Source: Plazaster borealis
Taxonomy: Eukaryota > Echinodermata > Asteroidea > Forcipulatida > Labidiasteridae
Direction: 5' to 3'
Length of the DNA stretch: 64,000 nt
Assembly: GCA_021014325.1 (NCBI GenBank)
Contig: CM037472.1
Location: forward strand, 27,386,039 to 27,450,038
In this document: positions 1 to 11,773 of the stretch, in pieces
Numbering within the stretch: position 1 is the stretch's first letter
How the letters are laid out: every line of letters begins with the position of its first letter
Notes under the pieces: generated by a model
What the model saw: only the letters and a program-made list of their open reading frames with translations
Database searches by the model: none
What the model was told of the DNA's origin: nothing
Position numbers and translations under genes: made by a program

Positions 1-224
1 CAATTTTTTTCGGGATGTTAGCAGCTTTTATATTTTTAAGGTTAGGTTTAGAACATATAGGCAAATTTGGGAAGTAATAACATTTGCCAATGTTATAGTG
101 CACCTTTAATACATACAATGCACCAACTTCAAGGTTTATGTAGAAATTTGCATGATGCAAATATCTTTATCGACACTGATTTGCAAAGAATATTATTGTG
201 TGATTGGAAGCCATTATCCCTTTG

Positions 225-598
225 TTAAAGGCACTGGACAGGTTTGGTAGTTGTCAAAAACCAGTATTATCACTTGGTGTATCCCAGCATAAACTAACAA
301 ACCTGCGGAAATTGGGCTCAATTGGTCATCGAATTTGCAAGAAAATAATGAAAGAAAAAACACCCTTGTTGCACAAAATTGTGTGCTTTCAGATGCCTGA
401 AAAAGCCTTCAGGCCTTCTTTTTCATATTCAAATATTTTAGTGAGATTTTACCTCTTTCTCAAAAACTGCGTTACTTCAGAGGGAGTCGTTTCTCACAAT
501 GTTTTATACTATCAACAGCTCTCCGTTGCTCGTTACCAAGTAAGTTTTTATGCTAATATATATTTTGAGTAATTACCAAACGTGTCCAGTGCCTATAA
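225..598 (+). repeat. Inverted-repeat MITE, family 1 (copy A)
   Basis: The ends are inverted copies of each other: AAAGGCACTGGACA..GTTTGGTA on the left and ACCAAACGTGTCCAGTGCCT on the right. The interior closely matches copies at 4000, 15771 (inverted), 27230, 34824 and 42149. No protein is encoded; the 122-residue open frame at 204-572 is just this repeat. Length (about 370 bp), terminal inverted repeats and copy number fit a non-autonomous DNA transposon. Confidence 0.75.
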
Positions 599-744
599 GG
601 GAAATTTGATACCCAAAGTTTGCAGTGAAGGATTTGTGCAAGTAAAATGCTTTTAGTGTTTGCAGACTTTTTGTCTAATCTCCATTTTTTGGATACATGT
701 AGGGTGTACTTTATGTCACATACACCATGATGTACACTGTCTGG

Positions 745-905
745 CCTAAAATTTCATCTCTGAGGAGAGGGAAAGGCTGATTTGCTTTTTGCAAAGAGCA
801 ACTTTCATTGAAAATCTCCAAGTCTTTTGGACACTTTCAAAAGGGCACCTAGGCCTATACCGGGACAACAGAGGCTGTGGCCGCCATGGCCTCTGTGTAA
901 ATCCA
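745..905 (+). repeat. Dispersed repeat shared with 6970-7125
   Basis: This stretch and 6970-7125 share a run of words in the same order: GAGAGGG.AAGGC, TTCATTGAAAATCT or TTCCATTGGAAAATCT, an A-to-T track ending in AAAGGGCA, then ACAGAGGC and GCCTCTGTGTAA. Divergence is moderate. No coding potential is seen. The class of element is not clear. Confidence 0.5.
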
Positions 906-910
906 CGTCG

Positions 911-1454
911 TCTGCAGCCGATTTCACAAACTTTACGCAGCTGCTTAACCCTAACCTGCTAGGGTCCCTCTACATACCCTGCCAAATACAACAGAATGCA
1001 GCACAGTTGAAATGAGAACCATGCCAAATGCAACAAAATGCAACAAGGGATTTTGTTGCACTGTGCAGGCATGTTGTTTGTGTTAGGACTGAGCAAGGGT
1101 GTTTGCCCTGCTAAATGCAACAGTATGTACATAAGTGTAGTGGTGATTTGGCTAGTATGTGGGACCATGAACTCTGCCAAATGCAACAATGTATGAATTT
1201 GAGTTGACTGCCAAATACAACAAAATGTAACACCAATATGAAGTCACTTGACTGCTAAATGCAACAAAGTCAGTCAAAGAATGACATCTGAGTTGACTGC
1301 CAAATGCAACAGATTACAACAACTATTACCATTTGGTGCATATTGTTGCATTTAGCATGGTTAGGGTTTTAATACCACTTGGCCCAACCTTCCGCAATGA
1401 ATATTGCGCAAGTGGACTTACCGGTTGCGTAAAGTTTCATGAAATCGGCTGCAG
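911..1454. repeat. Inverted-repeat element holding ATGCAACA-type repeats
   Basis: Outer arms form an inverted repeat: CTGCAGCCGATTTCACAAA at 912 and its near complement ending in GAAATCGGCTGCAG at 1454. Inside, 948-1368 is a degenerate array of units like TGCCAAATGCAACAAAATGC, closed at 1340-1368 by the same unit inverted. Related units recur at 43180-44225 and 49795-50050. The layout suggests one foldback element inserted in another. Confidence 0.6.
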
Positions 1455-1899
1455 TATTGTTCATGTATGTAAAACTTGAATTTGTTAGCGAACATACGTA
1501 GAGTAAAAATAAGTACAAACAATATAAGAAGCAACTCCACTAGTAGAAACGTTGTCAAGTTCTTCACAACTGAATTACTCACATAAAGCACAGCATGTGA
1601 TCATTTAAACATGTCAGTGTGGTTGAATAATTTTCAGTGTATCTTTTTCTTGAACATGTTGTCAGGATACAGGCTGGAATTTTGACAAGTGATGTGCAGC
1701 ACCTTCAACCCAGTCTTTAAAAGATCCAACAATTGTGAACAATTTGATCTTGTTGCTTACCATCGAGACCATAGATCTAGAAGTCCGTGCTTTCTGTTCT
1801 AAATCTAATGTGATCTAATCCAACCATTTAATGTTTGAAGGGGATGTGTCATCTTGATCAAACCCGGCCTCTGGCTGTTAATGGAATTGTTAACTCTCA

Positions 1900-2172
1900 C
1901 CCAGTTACTGCATGTGCGCGCCCTCCCTCCGTATCATATTTATGGAGAGAGCGCGCGCGTGCTTGCAGTAAATGGGTGAGAGATGATAATTCCTTGTACA
2001 GCCACAGGCCTGCTTTGATGATGACAACACACCCCCTGGAATAAACCACAAGGCACTGGGTAAAGTTGAATTCAATCTTGTGGTGCAAACAGACAAATTT
2101 ACCCGAGCGGGATTTGAACAAGGGACCTCTGGATTAATGTGCAAGCGCTGTGCGAACCAAAGTATCTAGCCC
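1900..2172 (-). repeat. tRNA-derived SINE, family 3
   Basis: Read on the minus strand, 2172-2100 resembles the 3' half of a tRNA, with a B-box-like GTTCAAATCCC followed by an A/T-rich body. The same head, with the word CATTAATC before the B box, occurs at 37803 (plus) and 52080 (minus). The far end of the element is uncertain. Confidence 0.5.
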
Positions 2173-3750
2173 TAATGTTTGGCAGTCTCCCTCTCCCTAT
2201 TTTGTCAATATCTTTTTTTCGGGGGTGCCAGTCAGAAGTAACGTTAAACATACACAAATCATAGCACACTGAACAAGAAATCTTACCATGAAATCAGTAA
2301 ATAGATAAATTGATACAAAATTATAGTAAAAAGTGACCACTGTAACAAGAATGAAAGAAATGGGTTTTAACTAAATGACTCCAAGAATTCTGAACCTAGC
2401 TACTGGGTGCATGAATGTATGATGGAAGAACGTACCATACCATGGGAGCAATTCTTGTGTTGCATTTAGTAGGTTGTATGTGAAATGAGATTAAATTTGT
2501 GAATCTTTGGGAAATTTGTGATTTTGAGAGTGGATTTTTACAGTTAGTTTTATTAAATTAGATCATTAGATGCAAGGAAATCTTGTGTAGTGTAGGGTAT
2601 ACCAAACCATTATCAACAAGGTACTGCAGAGAGTAGGTTACTACGCACAGAGTTTTTGTTTTGATTACTTCAAAATAAATCAAGAAGCCAATTTCTATAT
2701 TTTGGTCAATTAAAGAGGGTTGAGCTACCGTTGACTTCAATTTTAGCATGAAATATTTTTGTTCATGTGATGATACTTGTAAATGAAGTTTCCCAACATT
2801 TTGGACAGAAAATTTACCCTCATATTTTCAACAGTGTATGAACTGACGATATGTAATAACCATAACAGCCGTCTCGAACTAGACATTGAATACAATAGTC
2901 ATGTAAAGGAATCCACTTCTGATGAGGAAATTTCAACACTGTTTGAAACATGAACTGCATCCTAGTCCGTAAATAACAAACTTAGCCGATACCTATACAC
3001 GTAATGTGATAAGCTGACATGGGCAATCATTTGCAGTGTTGACCATTGGGTCATTCTCACTGCTTTGGCAGGGGCGCCAGTCATAATAGTTTTCTGTATA
3101 CATGGTTGATAAATCAGATTCCAAATCTAAAAACAATTCCCTAAATTGACATTCTTCAACCTGTAACCACATTTTTAATGGATTTATTGACATTAAAATC
3201 CTTTAACAACATATATTTTGAAAACTCAAGTATTTTGCAGCTATTATGAGAATGAAACTGTACAGTATGTCGAACACACACACAACTGCTGTGTAAATAT
3301 TAAATGAGCTGCAGCACTGTGATTACAACCAAATAATTTGTTGGTGCTAAAAGTAAAAGTTCTGATTTTAGTCAAAAGAGTTCAAAAATGTACTATGTTA
3401 GTTTGTTGATTTTTTTTATTGTATGTTTTTGTGGTTGTTTTGTTTCCTTCTGGTCTTCACAGTGTTTGCCATAACCAAGAATATTAAATATATTGTAAGT
3501 TGTGGTAGAAAAGTGTTTTGGGAAACAGGAATATTCCCTTGCTCTCAATTCCATCCTTTAAAAAGTAGTGTTTTCCTATCTGATCTGGTACTCTGACTTC
3601 AGCCAGAGGCTACAATTGGGAATTGTCAATTCTAGCAACAGACTAATTTTTAGAAGCCTCATGTGTACTGTGTTTGATGAATATGTAAATGACATCGTGC
3701 CTTTGAGACCCGCCATTTGATTGATATGCCAAGATGTAATATACAATGGT
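2173..3750. other. Non-coding stretch, nothing recognised
   Basis: AT-rich sequence with only short chance open frames, none with protein-like composition or a recognisable motif. I see no RNA gene and no clear repeat structure here. Confidence 0.6.
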
Positions 3751-4001
3751 TAAAAGGGCTTGCTGTGTCAAAGGCTAGATCATCAACATTGCCCCACATT
3801 GCTCTCTGAATGTCCAAATTTTGTCTTGAATTACTGCCTTGAGTAACGACACTGTTTAAATTGTACCCCACTACTGTCACTCACACTACCTTACCATGCA
3901 GTCATGCTGCTAATTAAATGCGCAAAAAGATAAGGGGGAAAAAGAGGAGGATTTTCTAGTTGCTTTTGTAGATTTTCAGGTAAAAAAACCTGGTAACATT
4001 T
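3751..4001 (+). repeat. Left arm of a ~250-bp direct repeat
   Basis: Runs from TAAAAGGGCT to CTGGTAACATTT and is repeated almost unchanged at 4371-4622, in the same orientation. The two arms exactly border the family 1 MITE at 4000-4373. A few substitutions and small indels separate them, for example in the poly-A tract near 3985. Confidence 0.85.
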
Positions 4002-4373
4002 AAAGGCACTGAACACGTTTGGTAATTGTCAAAGACCAGTGTTCTCACTTGGTGTATCCCAACATATGCATAAAATAACAAGCCTGTGAAAATTTGGGCT
4101 CAATTGGTCATCGAAGTTGCAAGAAAATGATGAAAGAAAAAACACCCTTGTTGTACAAATTTGTGTGCTTTCAGATAGGAATAAAAACTTCTTGCAAGAA
4201 GTTTTTATTATTTTAGTGAGAAATTACCTCTTTCTCAAAAACTACGTTACTTCAGAGGGAGTCGTTTCCTACAATGTTTTATACTATCAACAGCTCTCTG
4301 TTGCTTGTTACCAAGTAAGTTTTTATGCTAATACTTGTTTTGAGTCATTACCAAACGTGTACGATACCTTTAA
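4000..4373 (+). repeat. Inverted-repeat MITE, family 1 (copy B)
   Basis: Terminal words are TTAAAGGCACTGAACACGTT and, inverted, ACCAAACGTGTACGATACCT. It is nearly identical internally to copy A at 225-598. It sits exactly between two direct repeats of about 250 bp. Confidence 0.8.
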
Positions 4374-4622
4374 AAGGGCTCGTGTTAAAGGCTAGATCAT
4401 CAACATTGCCCCACATTGCTCTCTGAATGTCCAAATTTTGTCTTGAATTACTGCCTTGAGTAACGACACTGTTTAAATTGTACCCCACTACTGTCACTCA
4501 CACTACCTACCATGCAGTCATACTGCTGATTAAATACGAAAAAGATAAGGGGGATAAAAGAGGAGGATTTTCTAGTTGCTTTTGTACATTTTCAGGTCAA
4601 AACAAAACCCCTGGTAACATTT
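4371..4622 (+). repeat. Right arm of the ~250-bp direct repeat
   Basis: Second copy of 3751-4001, including the words TCATCAACATTGCCCCACAT and CTAGTTGCTTTTGTA. Together with the left arm and the MITE it makes an arm-element-arm structure of about 870 bp. Confidence 0.85.
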
Positions 4623-5214
4623 GAAGATATCTGAACAACAGATTTGATGGGAATTTATTGTAGTGAAATTTATCAAGGAAAATTGAAACTCCTGTAAAAC
4701 AAAAAGTCAAACATCAATTGTAAAACAGGATTTATAGAAGTGTACTGGTTTCAAGAAACATTTCAACTCCTGTCCTGTGGTCTAAATTTATGTTCTCCGG
4801 AGAAATAATGTGATTGATGCTGGAAAGTGCACATTAATGATTAAGGTGTGATGGGTCAGGGCAACAAGCAATCCAATGTAAAGCGACACGCTGCCTTCCG
4901 ATTGGGCGCTTTGGGCTATAAAAAGCGTTTGATATGAAATGATACACGTACATCTCAGCAGAAGGACACACTTCGCTTCTATTGTCCCAGTCTTTGGAAT
5001 AGCTTTGACCTATCAATTAAGTCCAAAATCTCTGTGGGCTCTTTTAAGAACTCTTCCATAGAGTATCTTATCTCGCAATATGTAGCATATACAGTTTTAT
5101 CTTTTTGGTTTATTCGCTTGAGTTACCTCCTTCCCTGCAGATTGTTTAAGTCGTCACTTATCTTAGTTTCTTCCTGGTCAGATCATTTGTCCCTTTATCT
5201 ATCTTTGTCTTGTT

Positions 5215-5606
5215 TTAAAGGCATCGTACACGTTTGGTAATTGGAGCCTATTGTTTGTTTCAATCCTGTATAGTTGTAGATATATACCGTAAAACTAACC
5301 TGTGAAAATTTCATTTCAAAAGGTGCTAGCGTTTTTGAGATTTTGCCGAAAATCTGGAGCGGTTATGTCCACGCAGGAAGAATAATCTGCATTGGAATAC
5401 ATAATCCGAGAAACGTTACTGTAACGCTTCTCAATATTCAAAATATTTTGGGGATAAAAAGTGATATATTTTTCCATAACCGCAGTCCTTCGAAGTAAAA
5501 AGTCTCTCAAAATGCATACTGTCCAAAGCTGCTGTACTTCTTACCAAGTAAGTTTTTATTGCCATAAATTTTCAAAGTCATTACCAAACGTGTACAATGC
5601 CTTTAA
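5215..5606 (+). repeat. Inverted-repeat MITE, family 1 variant (copy C)
   Basis: Ends are AAAGGCATCGTACACGTTTG and, inverted, CCAAACGTGTACAATGCCTT, so the terminal repeats match the family. The interior differs from copies A and B: it has GAAAATTTCATTTCAAAAGG and a CGCAGGAAGAATAATCTGC stretch. This looks like a subfamily with the same ends and a different core. Confidence 0.75.
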
Positions 5607-5757
5607 GTAGTTAAGTATTTCATTAATTAATACATTATTTCCTTTGTTTTTTCTTCTAAAGGCACTCCACTACAAAAGCCTTTGCTTATTAGGACCGTTC
5701 CTACACAATATTGTCTTTTTGCATTCTGTCATGTACTGGAAATAAATGTAATATTGG

Positions 5758-5780
5758 ATTGAATTGAATTGAATTGAATA
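5758..5780 (+). repeat. (ATTGA)n microsatellite
   Basis: About four and a half uninterrupted copies of a 5-bp unit. A similar run lies at 44757-44775. Confidence 0.85.
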
Positions 5781-6214
5781 TGGTTGGAAAGATGTTTTAA
5801 AAGTAGAATATAATGATCCACAAATATTCCTTGGAAATGTGTGGTTTTTGTTAAGTTTTGTGACAAAAAAAGGTCTGCCATTTTGTCTCCAAGAAATGGC
5901 TGATGTGTTCTGATGCTAGTCTTAATATTTCCAGTCAAAGCTGTTGAATTACGACTGAGCAATAAAAAAGAAAGGTTTTGTCAATATTTGTACATTAATT
6001 GTTCTGCATTATTTATTTGAAAAAGAGAATAATCTTGAAGTGCAGTCACTGCTGATTAACACTATTGAATATAAAACTAGTGATTAATATAAACAAAACT
6101 TGTACATGTCGCCTGGAGTTATTTTGTTTGTAAACTTGTGATTTAAAATGTAACCACATGATGTATTATTATTTTATTTTTTAAAGATGTGCTTGAAATT
6201 ATCATTTAGGTATG

Positions 6215-6870
6215 CCATAGAGATCCTTTCTCTACGGGTATACTATACAAATATTGGATGCATATGAGTACAGTATAGCGGAATACAACCACTCATTGAT
6301 ATCTGGACTGTTCAATTTTACGAGGCGAAGTGGAGTGAAATGGAACAGTCCAGATTTCAACGAGTGATTATAATCTGCTATATTGTATGAATAAAATGCA
6401 TCCTATATTTGTTTTATATACTTCACACATAGATCGTTGTCATTTGAATTTTTTCAGATAATTCATAATATAATATTTCAACAATGAACATTACAAAGTT
6501 TTGAAGAATCTAAAATTTATTTAACAATGACATTAAACGGCTGATAAAGACATAGCTGAAGCAGCTGCTGTTTAAGAACAGTTGGCATAAGTGCGTTCGG
6601 CGTTCATAGCCATACGCGTGTTGGCGCGCAAGCTTACGCGCACGCACTAATAACACGTAACACGATCAATACAGTAATGGTACTTAATGTAAAATCTATT
6701 AGTACGCGCTGGGAAGCATCCTATATTTATCAATATAGGACTCCTATATTAAATTTTGGAGTGTCGGAAGTTCGGAACAGTATACATGGCAAAAAAAAGT
6801 ATGTTACGTGATGCGTGTTCCACCAATCAAATGACAAGGATCTGTAGGTGCGGTATATAATATAAGTTAA
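6215..6870 (+). repeat. Dispersed repeat related to 22255-22810
   Basis: Shares several blocks in order with 22255-22810 and its duplicate at 29925-30480: a TTACGAGG.GAAGT block, AATGCATCCTATATTTGTTT or its counterpart, a TCCTATATTTATCAATATAGGA-like palindromic block, and TGTTCCACCAATCAAATGAC. Blocks have diverged and spacing differs. No coding potential. Confidence 0.55.
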
Positions 6871-6969
6871 CTTATAGTTATTAAGGACAGGTGTGGTTTT
6901 TTTTTTCAGTATTTTTTATTTTATTAAAAGATGGCCCTGGAATAATGTACATCGCTTCATCCACTGAAC

Positions 6970-7125
6970 TGAACTATTGCATGCCTGGAATGATATCCTT
7001 GAGAGGGCAAGGCCATTTTCAGGGCACTTCCATTGGAAAATCTTATAGTCTATGGGAAACTTTTAAAGGGGCATTGAGGCCAAGACCAGGGCACAGAGGC
7101 CTCAGCCTCTGTGTAATTCCAGGCG
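6970..7125 (+). repeat. Dispersed repeat shared with 745-905
   Basis: Same family as 745-905: TCCTTGAGAGGGCAAGGCC, CTTCCATTGGAAAATCTT and GCCTCTGTGTAATTCCAGGC. The 161-residue frame at 6891-7376 runs through it and is not a gene. Confidence 0.5.
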
Positions 7126-7462
7126 TGCTGTTGTTTTATTTAGTTCATGTTGTACAAAACAAAACAAGAGAAAGCAATTTTTGTCATGAAATGCTAAATA
7201 ACCTGTCAATAAGTTGGACTGTGGTTCGTGTGACAACAATGGTCTCTGTCCTACCTCCATGGTTATATGTTTGTACCTACTGCTATTCCAGTTCCTGGTC
7301 TATAGCGAAATGCCTGTTGATCCACGGCTGTTTCGGTTGGGAAAGTTTAAATTCACAAAACAAACCCATGTCTTAACTGGACCAGTCCTCACTCCCAGTC
7401 CGACATCGCGTAATAAATGAAAACAAAATTCCACAGTAAGCAGCACCACGAAATAAGGGCAA

Positions 7463-7624
7463 GGGGTCGATTTCACAAAACTCTTCCTAACTTAGGACTA
7501 GTCCTAGGCAATGCTAAGAGATAGGATTAGTCTTAAGCACTGGTCCTAACTTAAGACTAGTCCTATCTCATAGCATTGCCTAGGACTAGTCCCAAGTTAG
7601 TAAGAGTTTTGTGAAATCGACCCC
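7463..7624. repeat. Foldback element, GGGGTCGATTTCAC ends
   Basis: Almost the whole 162 bp is a palindrome: it opens with GGGGTCGATTTCACAAAACT and closes with its complement. Internal words such as GACTAGTCCTA also recur in mirror order. A second copy, interrupted by another element, is at 13622-13949. Confidence 0.8.
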
Positions 7625-7625
7625 T

Positions 7626-7818
7626 GGGCCCAATTTCGTAAACCTTCTTAAGCACAACAAGTAGCTAAGCACAACAAAATCATGCTAACCAGAATAAGGT
7701 TATCAACCAAAACACCATGTCACATGCACCATTTCTGACTGGTATACTGCTAACTTTTGTTAAGCACAAAATATGTAAGCAAAATTGTCTGCTTAAGCAG
7801 CTCTATGCAATTGGGCCC
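7626..7818. repeat. Foldback MITE, GGGCCCAATTT ends (family 2)
   Basis: Ends are GGGCCCAATTTCG and its complement AATTGGGCCC. It contains the typical words TTAAGCACAACAA, ATCATGCTAACCAGA and CACATGCACC. It abuts the element at 7463-7624. A one-ended relative follows at 7820-7960. Further relatives are at 9263, 20272 and, more distantly, 42911 and 55688. Confidence 0.75.
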
Positions 7819-8237
7819 TGAGCTGCTTAAGTACAAAAAGTAGATAATAAAATTATGCTTACGAGATTAAGGTTACCAGCCAAAATGCCATGTCACATGC
7901 ACCTTCCGTCAGTGACTGGCATCCTACTTAGTTTTGCTCAGCAGATAACTGTTAAGCAATAATTATGTTTTTGAATGGAGTTAAGGCAAACGGCAAGTTT
8001 GTACAAACAAATCCCAGTTGGTGATCGTTCCTGACCCCTTGTGAACCCAGAATGGTTTCATAAAGTCTCCATGTAAACACGAACAAGAATAAAACTCTGT
8101 GCAATGAATGAAAATGATTTTATTGATAGTTATTTTGCTCGAAGTAAAAACAACTATTTTCGTACACCAAGAATCTCTGTACATTGTTAATGTTCACTAT
8201 ATAAAGGTTACACTGAGTTTGTTTTGTTGAAACACTT

Positions 8238-9215
8238 GCGGTGAAGGGTTTTTATTTTGTCGACTCATGAAAATATTTCTGCTGTAAAATAAAGACAAAT
8301 ATTTTCCCTTGCATTCAATGCCTTCTTCATTGTCTTCCTTGTACTGTTTTTCTTTTCGTTCGAGCAAATAGATTTTTGTGATGCTGTTTTTCCATCTCTC
8401 GGGGGTCAGATTCACAAACTATGGTATACGAAAATGACTATTCATTTCTATTTATTTCACGCAAATAACGGTATTCATTTATATGTTGGGTTTTTTTCGT
8501 GTTTTTTTTCTTCAAGTCTACAATTATTTTGGTATTACTTCTTTAGCAGTTATAATTTTGACTATCCCTCTCGGAGAACAATAAGTCAGTTTTCTGGTAA
8601 AAGTACGTATAACAGGTTCATTTTTAACAATTTTTCATTTTTCACTTTTGTTGGTAATATATAGAAACTTTTCTTGAAATTGTTTTCAAAATGTTAAAAT
8701 CATTCTGTTTTTCTTCATAAAATACTGCTAGAGGAACAAAGTAAGAATCGGGTGCAAAACATATTGTATCCCTTGTTCCTCAAACCTAGCCGAAAAGTGG
8801 AAGGGATAATTTTTTGTTATCCTTTGCTGCTCAAACCGAGCGAAAAAGATGAGGGGATAGATTTGTTTATCCCTTGAACCTCAAACATGACAAAATGTGC
8901 GATATATTGCTAACAAGTAACTGGAATTCATCAATATTGTTTTATTGTTAGCCTAGAAAAGTAAGACAGATTCGTAACATCTGGAGCATGTTTTTCACAA
9001 TTTGGAGGAGAAAATGGTAAAATAAAAATCCTGTTTCGATAGCAATTTTTGGACTACAATATTAAGCTGTAAATTTGAAAAAATTACCAAAAATGGAAAA
9101 ATGCGGTATAAAATGAACCTGTTGTACGCCCTCTTGTGGTGAAGGTTTTTATTTTGTCGACTCTTGAAAATATTTCTGCTGTTAAATAAAGACAAATATT
9201 ATTTTTCCCTTGCAC
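8238..9215. repeat. Pair of ~80-bp repeats with an inverted segment between
   Basis: A block reading GGTGAAGG.TTTTTATTTTG and AAATATTTCTGCTGT occurs at 8238-8312 and again at 9135-9215 in the same orientation. Between them, ATAACAGGTTCATTTTTAAC near 8608 recurs inverted near 9105. The overall structure is a decayed repeat of unknown class, with no coding sequence. Confidence 0.45.
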
Positions 9216-9262
9216 CTGTCCTTTTATTCGCAAGAACTGCGCCATTATTATTCAACAAACAT

Positions 9263-9447
9263 GGGCCCAATTTCACAGAGCTGTAATAAGCACTCTGCAC
9301 AAAACAACTATAATATGCTTACCGTAATGAAGTTACCGGCTAAGAAACCACGTCACATGTACCATCTGTGACCGGTATCCTGCTCATTTTTGCAAGAAAA
9401 CCGTTGAACAATATTTTCTGCTTAATCAGAGCTGTGAAATTGGGCCC
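9263..9447. repeat. Foldback MITE, family 2
   Basis: Ends are GGGCCCAATTTCACAGAGCT and its near complement GCTGTGAAATTGGGCCC. The interior keeps the family words ATATGCTTACCG and CACGTCACATGTACCATCTG. Confidence 0.8.
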
Positions 9448-9479
9448 TGCTGTTAACAATTAGTTAAAAACTCATTGAT

Positions 9480-10130
9480 TGTTAATAATAATAATAATCA
9501 AGATATTTATAACGCGCAAAAAATATCCACCCAAGGGGGGGGGGGTTCTCAAGGCGCTCACAAGAAGAAAAGTAATCAAATTTGATGTATCATTGTGTGA
9601 TTTCAATTTGGTCTTGAAATTATCAACAGTCTCACATGTCTTCACTAAGTTAGGAAGTTTGTTCCACAAGCGAGGAGCAGCGGAAGCAAATGCTCGATCA
9701 CCCCAAGGTCGTTTTGATTTGGGGACAACTAGAGAAAGATCACTGGAAGACCGGAGACCTGAGCGAGATGGCTTATGGATGTTGATGAGAGTAAGTGATG
9801 TATTTAGGTGAGGAGAACTTTAATGCACGGAAGGTGATGAGAAGGACTTTGTATGCAAGTCGCTGATCAACTGGTAACCAATGAAGGCTTCTTAGACTGG
9901 CGTTGTGTGAGTATATTTCCATGTGTTTGTGACTAGACGGGCTGCGGCATTCTGGACTCGTTGGAGTTTCTGAACTAGGTAGTTTGGGAGACCTAGCAGT
10001 AGACAATTGCAGCTGTCAATTCGGGATGTAATAAAAGCGTGAACGAGCTGCTCAGTAGCCTTCGGAGTGAGAAACTTGCGATTCAGGCGAATATTACGAA
10101 GACTGTGTGAAATGCAAGTTTCACACAATT
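9480..10130 (-). pseudogene. LINE reverse-transcriptase C-terminal remnant (CR1/L2/Jockey-like)
   Basis: On the minus strand three broken frames give the conserved tail of non-LTR retrotransposon ORF2. At 10128-9892: SLRNIRLNRKF, then AFITSRIDSCNCLLLGLP and QRVQNAAARLVT. At about 9900-9773: SLRSLHWLPVDQRLAYKVLL. At 9669-9472: LWNKLP-like WNKLPNLVKTCETVDNFK. Frame changes and stops make it dead. A TTA-rich microsatellite at 9480-9498 lies where the 3' end should be, as in CR1/L2 elements. The clade is inferred from the motif order, not proven. Confidence 0.85.
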
Positions 10131-10519
10131 AGACACTAACCTTGTGACTCCAATGTCATGTTGGAGTGTTGTGTTTTGCAACCAATCACTCTTCTTCCAC
10201 AGTCTGTTTAAAATGCCATTGTATGGACAGGCTGTCCGTATCTTTGGGGTCAATGATGTGGGATGTTGGGGGATAGTCGATTCATAGTAGACCTGGTTAT
10301 TCGTGTCTATACGCCCGCGATAGGACCATAATAGCCTATTTTCACTCACTAAAATCACTAGGCCCAGTTATGAACGCTATCTTACGACATTATTGTGCAA
10401 CAAGTTCCAAACTTCGTAGACCAAATATTGCACCGACATAATTTCCCATAGAGCGAGCAAGGGACACAATTGTAAACACAAAGAAAGATGCTAAAATATC
10501 GAAACATTGTGATTTTTCC

Positions 10520-11275
10520 GGTGTGGCAGGATATTCTGTCCCCCGGAAGACTGATTCTGCCCCCCCCCCCCCTCAATCCATACGGCGAAATGTGTCAAAA
10601 TTTTGTCTGATAACGCCCTCTTTTGAACCAACTCCGTATGGCGGACACACATACACACACCACACACACGGTGACAAAATCCCCTATAATGACACCGGTT
10701 TATTTTCGCCTTACCCCCATCCCAAGACATATCACCGCAAAATAGTAATGGGATGGCACACAGCAACCCCCCCCCCCCCTCCATCCTCCACCCAACTCAC
10801 CAATAAAATCCCCTGATGCAAAACGTATAACGGTAGGCGCAGTTCTAGAGCCATATAATAATATGGGAGTTTGGGGTTTTTTTATTGGGGGAGGGGGGCC
10901 AGACCCTTCGCACGTGACGTCACCCTCTAAATTTCGCTACTGCTATTTCATTTTTGGAGTAAAAAAGTAACCTACCGTTATATTACAGCGCATTTTTCGT
11001 GTATTTTGACCCGTAATAAGTAGAAAGTTACTGTCAAATAATCACTCAATACAGGATGCAGTTGCGTGCAAATTTTTAACTCCAAAACGGAGGACAGAAC
11101 AAAAGTTTGCAATGGTGTAACTGTAAGTGACTTTGATTAAGAATATTATGGGCTGTTGTGTCTCCCATATACTGAATGAAGTTGATTCAAAAGAGGGCGC
11201 TATCAGACGAAATTTCAACATCAGCAAATTGCTGTGGGGGGGGGGGGGGGTGGGCACAGAATCTCCTGCCACACC
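10520..11275. repeat. Long element with inverted ends and poly-C/poly-G blocks
   Basis: Opens with GGTGTGGCAGGATATTCTGT and closes with ACAGAATCTCCTGCCACACC. Both arms also carry a homopolymer C or G block of about 14 and a conserved segment (TCTGATAACGCCCTCTTTTG at 10607, its complement at 11187). The central 500 bp is single-copy here. The short frames inside arise from low-complexity DNA. Confidence 0.65.
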
Positions 11276-11383
11276 AGAATCGGCTTGTAACAAACTGCCC
11301 ACAGCGGCCGCAAACTGTTGGAGCGATCTGACATTGCTCACGCGTCGGCAACCAAAAACGTCCTAAACTGACATTTTCTACGG

Positions 11384-11773
11384 AGCTCTGGAAGTGCCAT
11401 CGTCAACTTTTTGAGATCCTGTGATAATTTACTGCAGGATGTTGACATCATGAAAGTAAGACGTCGACTTCCCGAGATAATTGATTTCGGGGTGACGACA
11501 TCCTGAAACTATAATGTAGATCTCATGATAATCCATGTTGGAAAGATGACATCCTGAAAATAAGATATCGTCTTTGTTCGTAGATAATTTATGTCGTAGG
11601 CATGTAGGCCTATGGATTGTCACTAGTACCAAGTTATCTCGGGAAGACGCCATCCTACTTTCAAGATGCCATCATCCCGAGCTCAGAATGTCGTCATGTT
11701 ACGTTTATGATGTCCTCATTCTGCAGTAAATTATCTCATGATTTTAACAAGTCGGATGGCACTTCCACAGAGC
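11384..11773. repeat. Inverted-repeat element with ~60-bp ends
   Basis: AGCTCTGGAAGTGCCATC at 11384 is mirrored by GGCACTTCCACAGAGCT at 11773. The arms continue inward with GATAATTTACTGCAGGATG and CTGCAGTAAATTATCTCATG. Inside, short words such as GACATCCTGAAA and GATAATTTATGTCG recur. No coding potential. Confidence 0.7.

Noticed and set aside
6891..7376. 161-residue frame on the plus strand
   Set aside because: It runs through a dispersed repeat, has no motif, and composition is not protein-like beyond chance.
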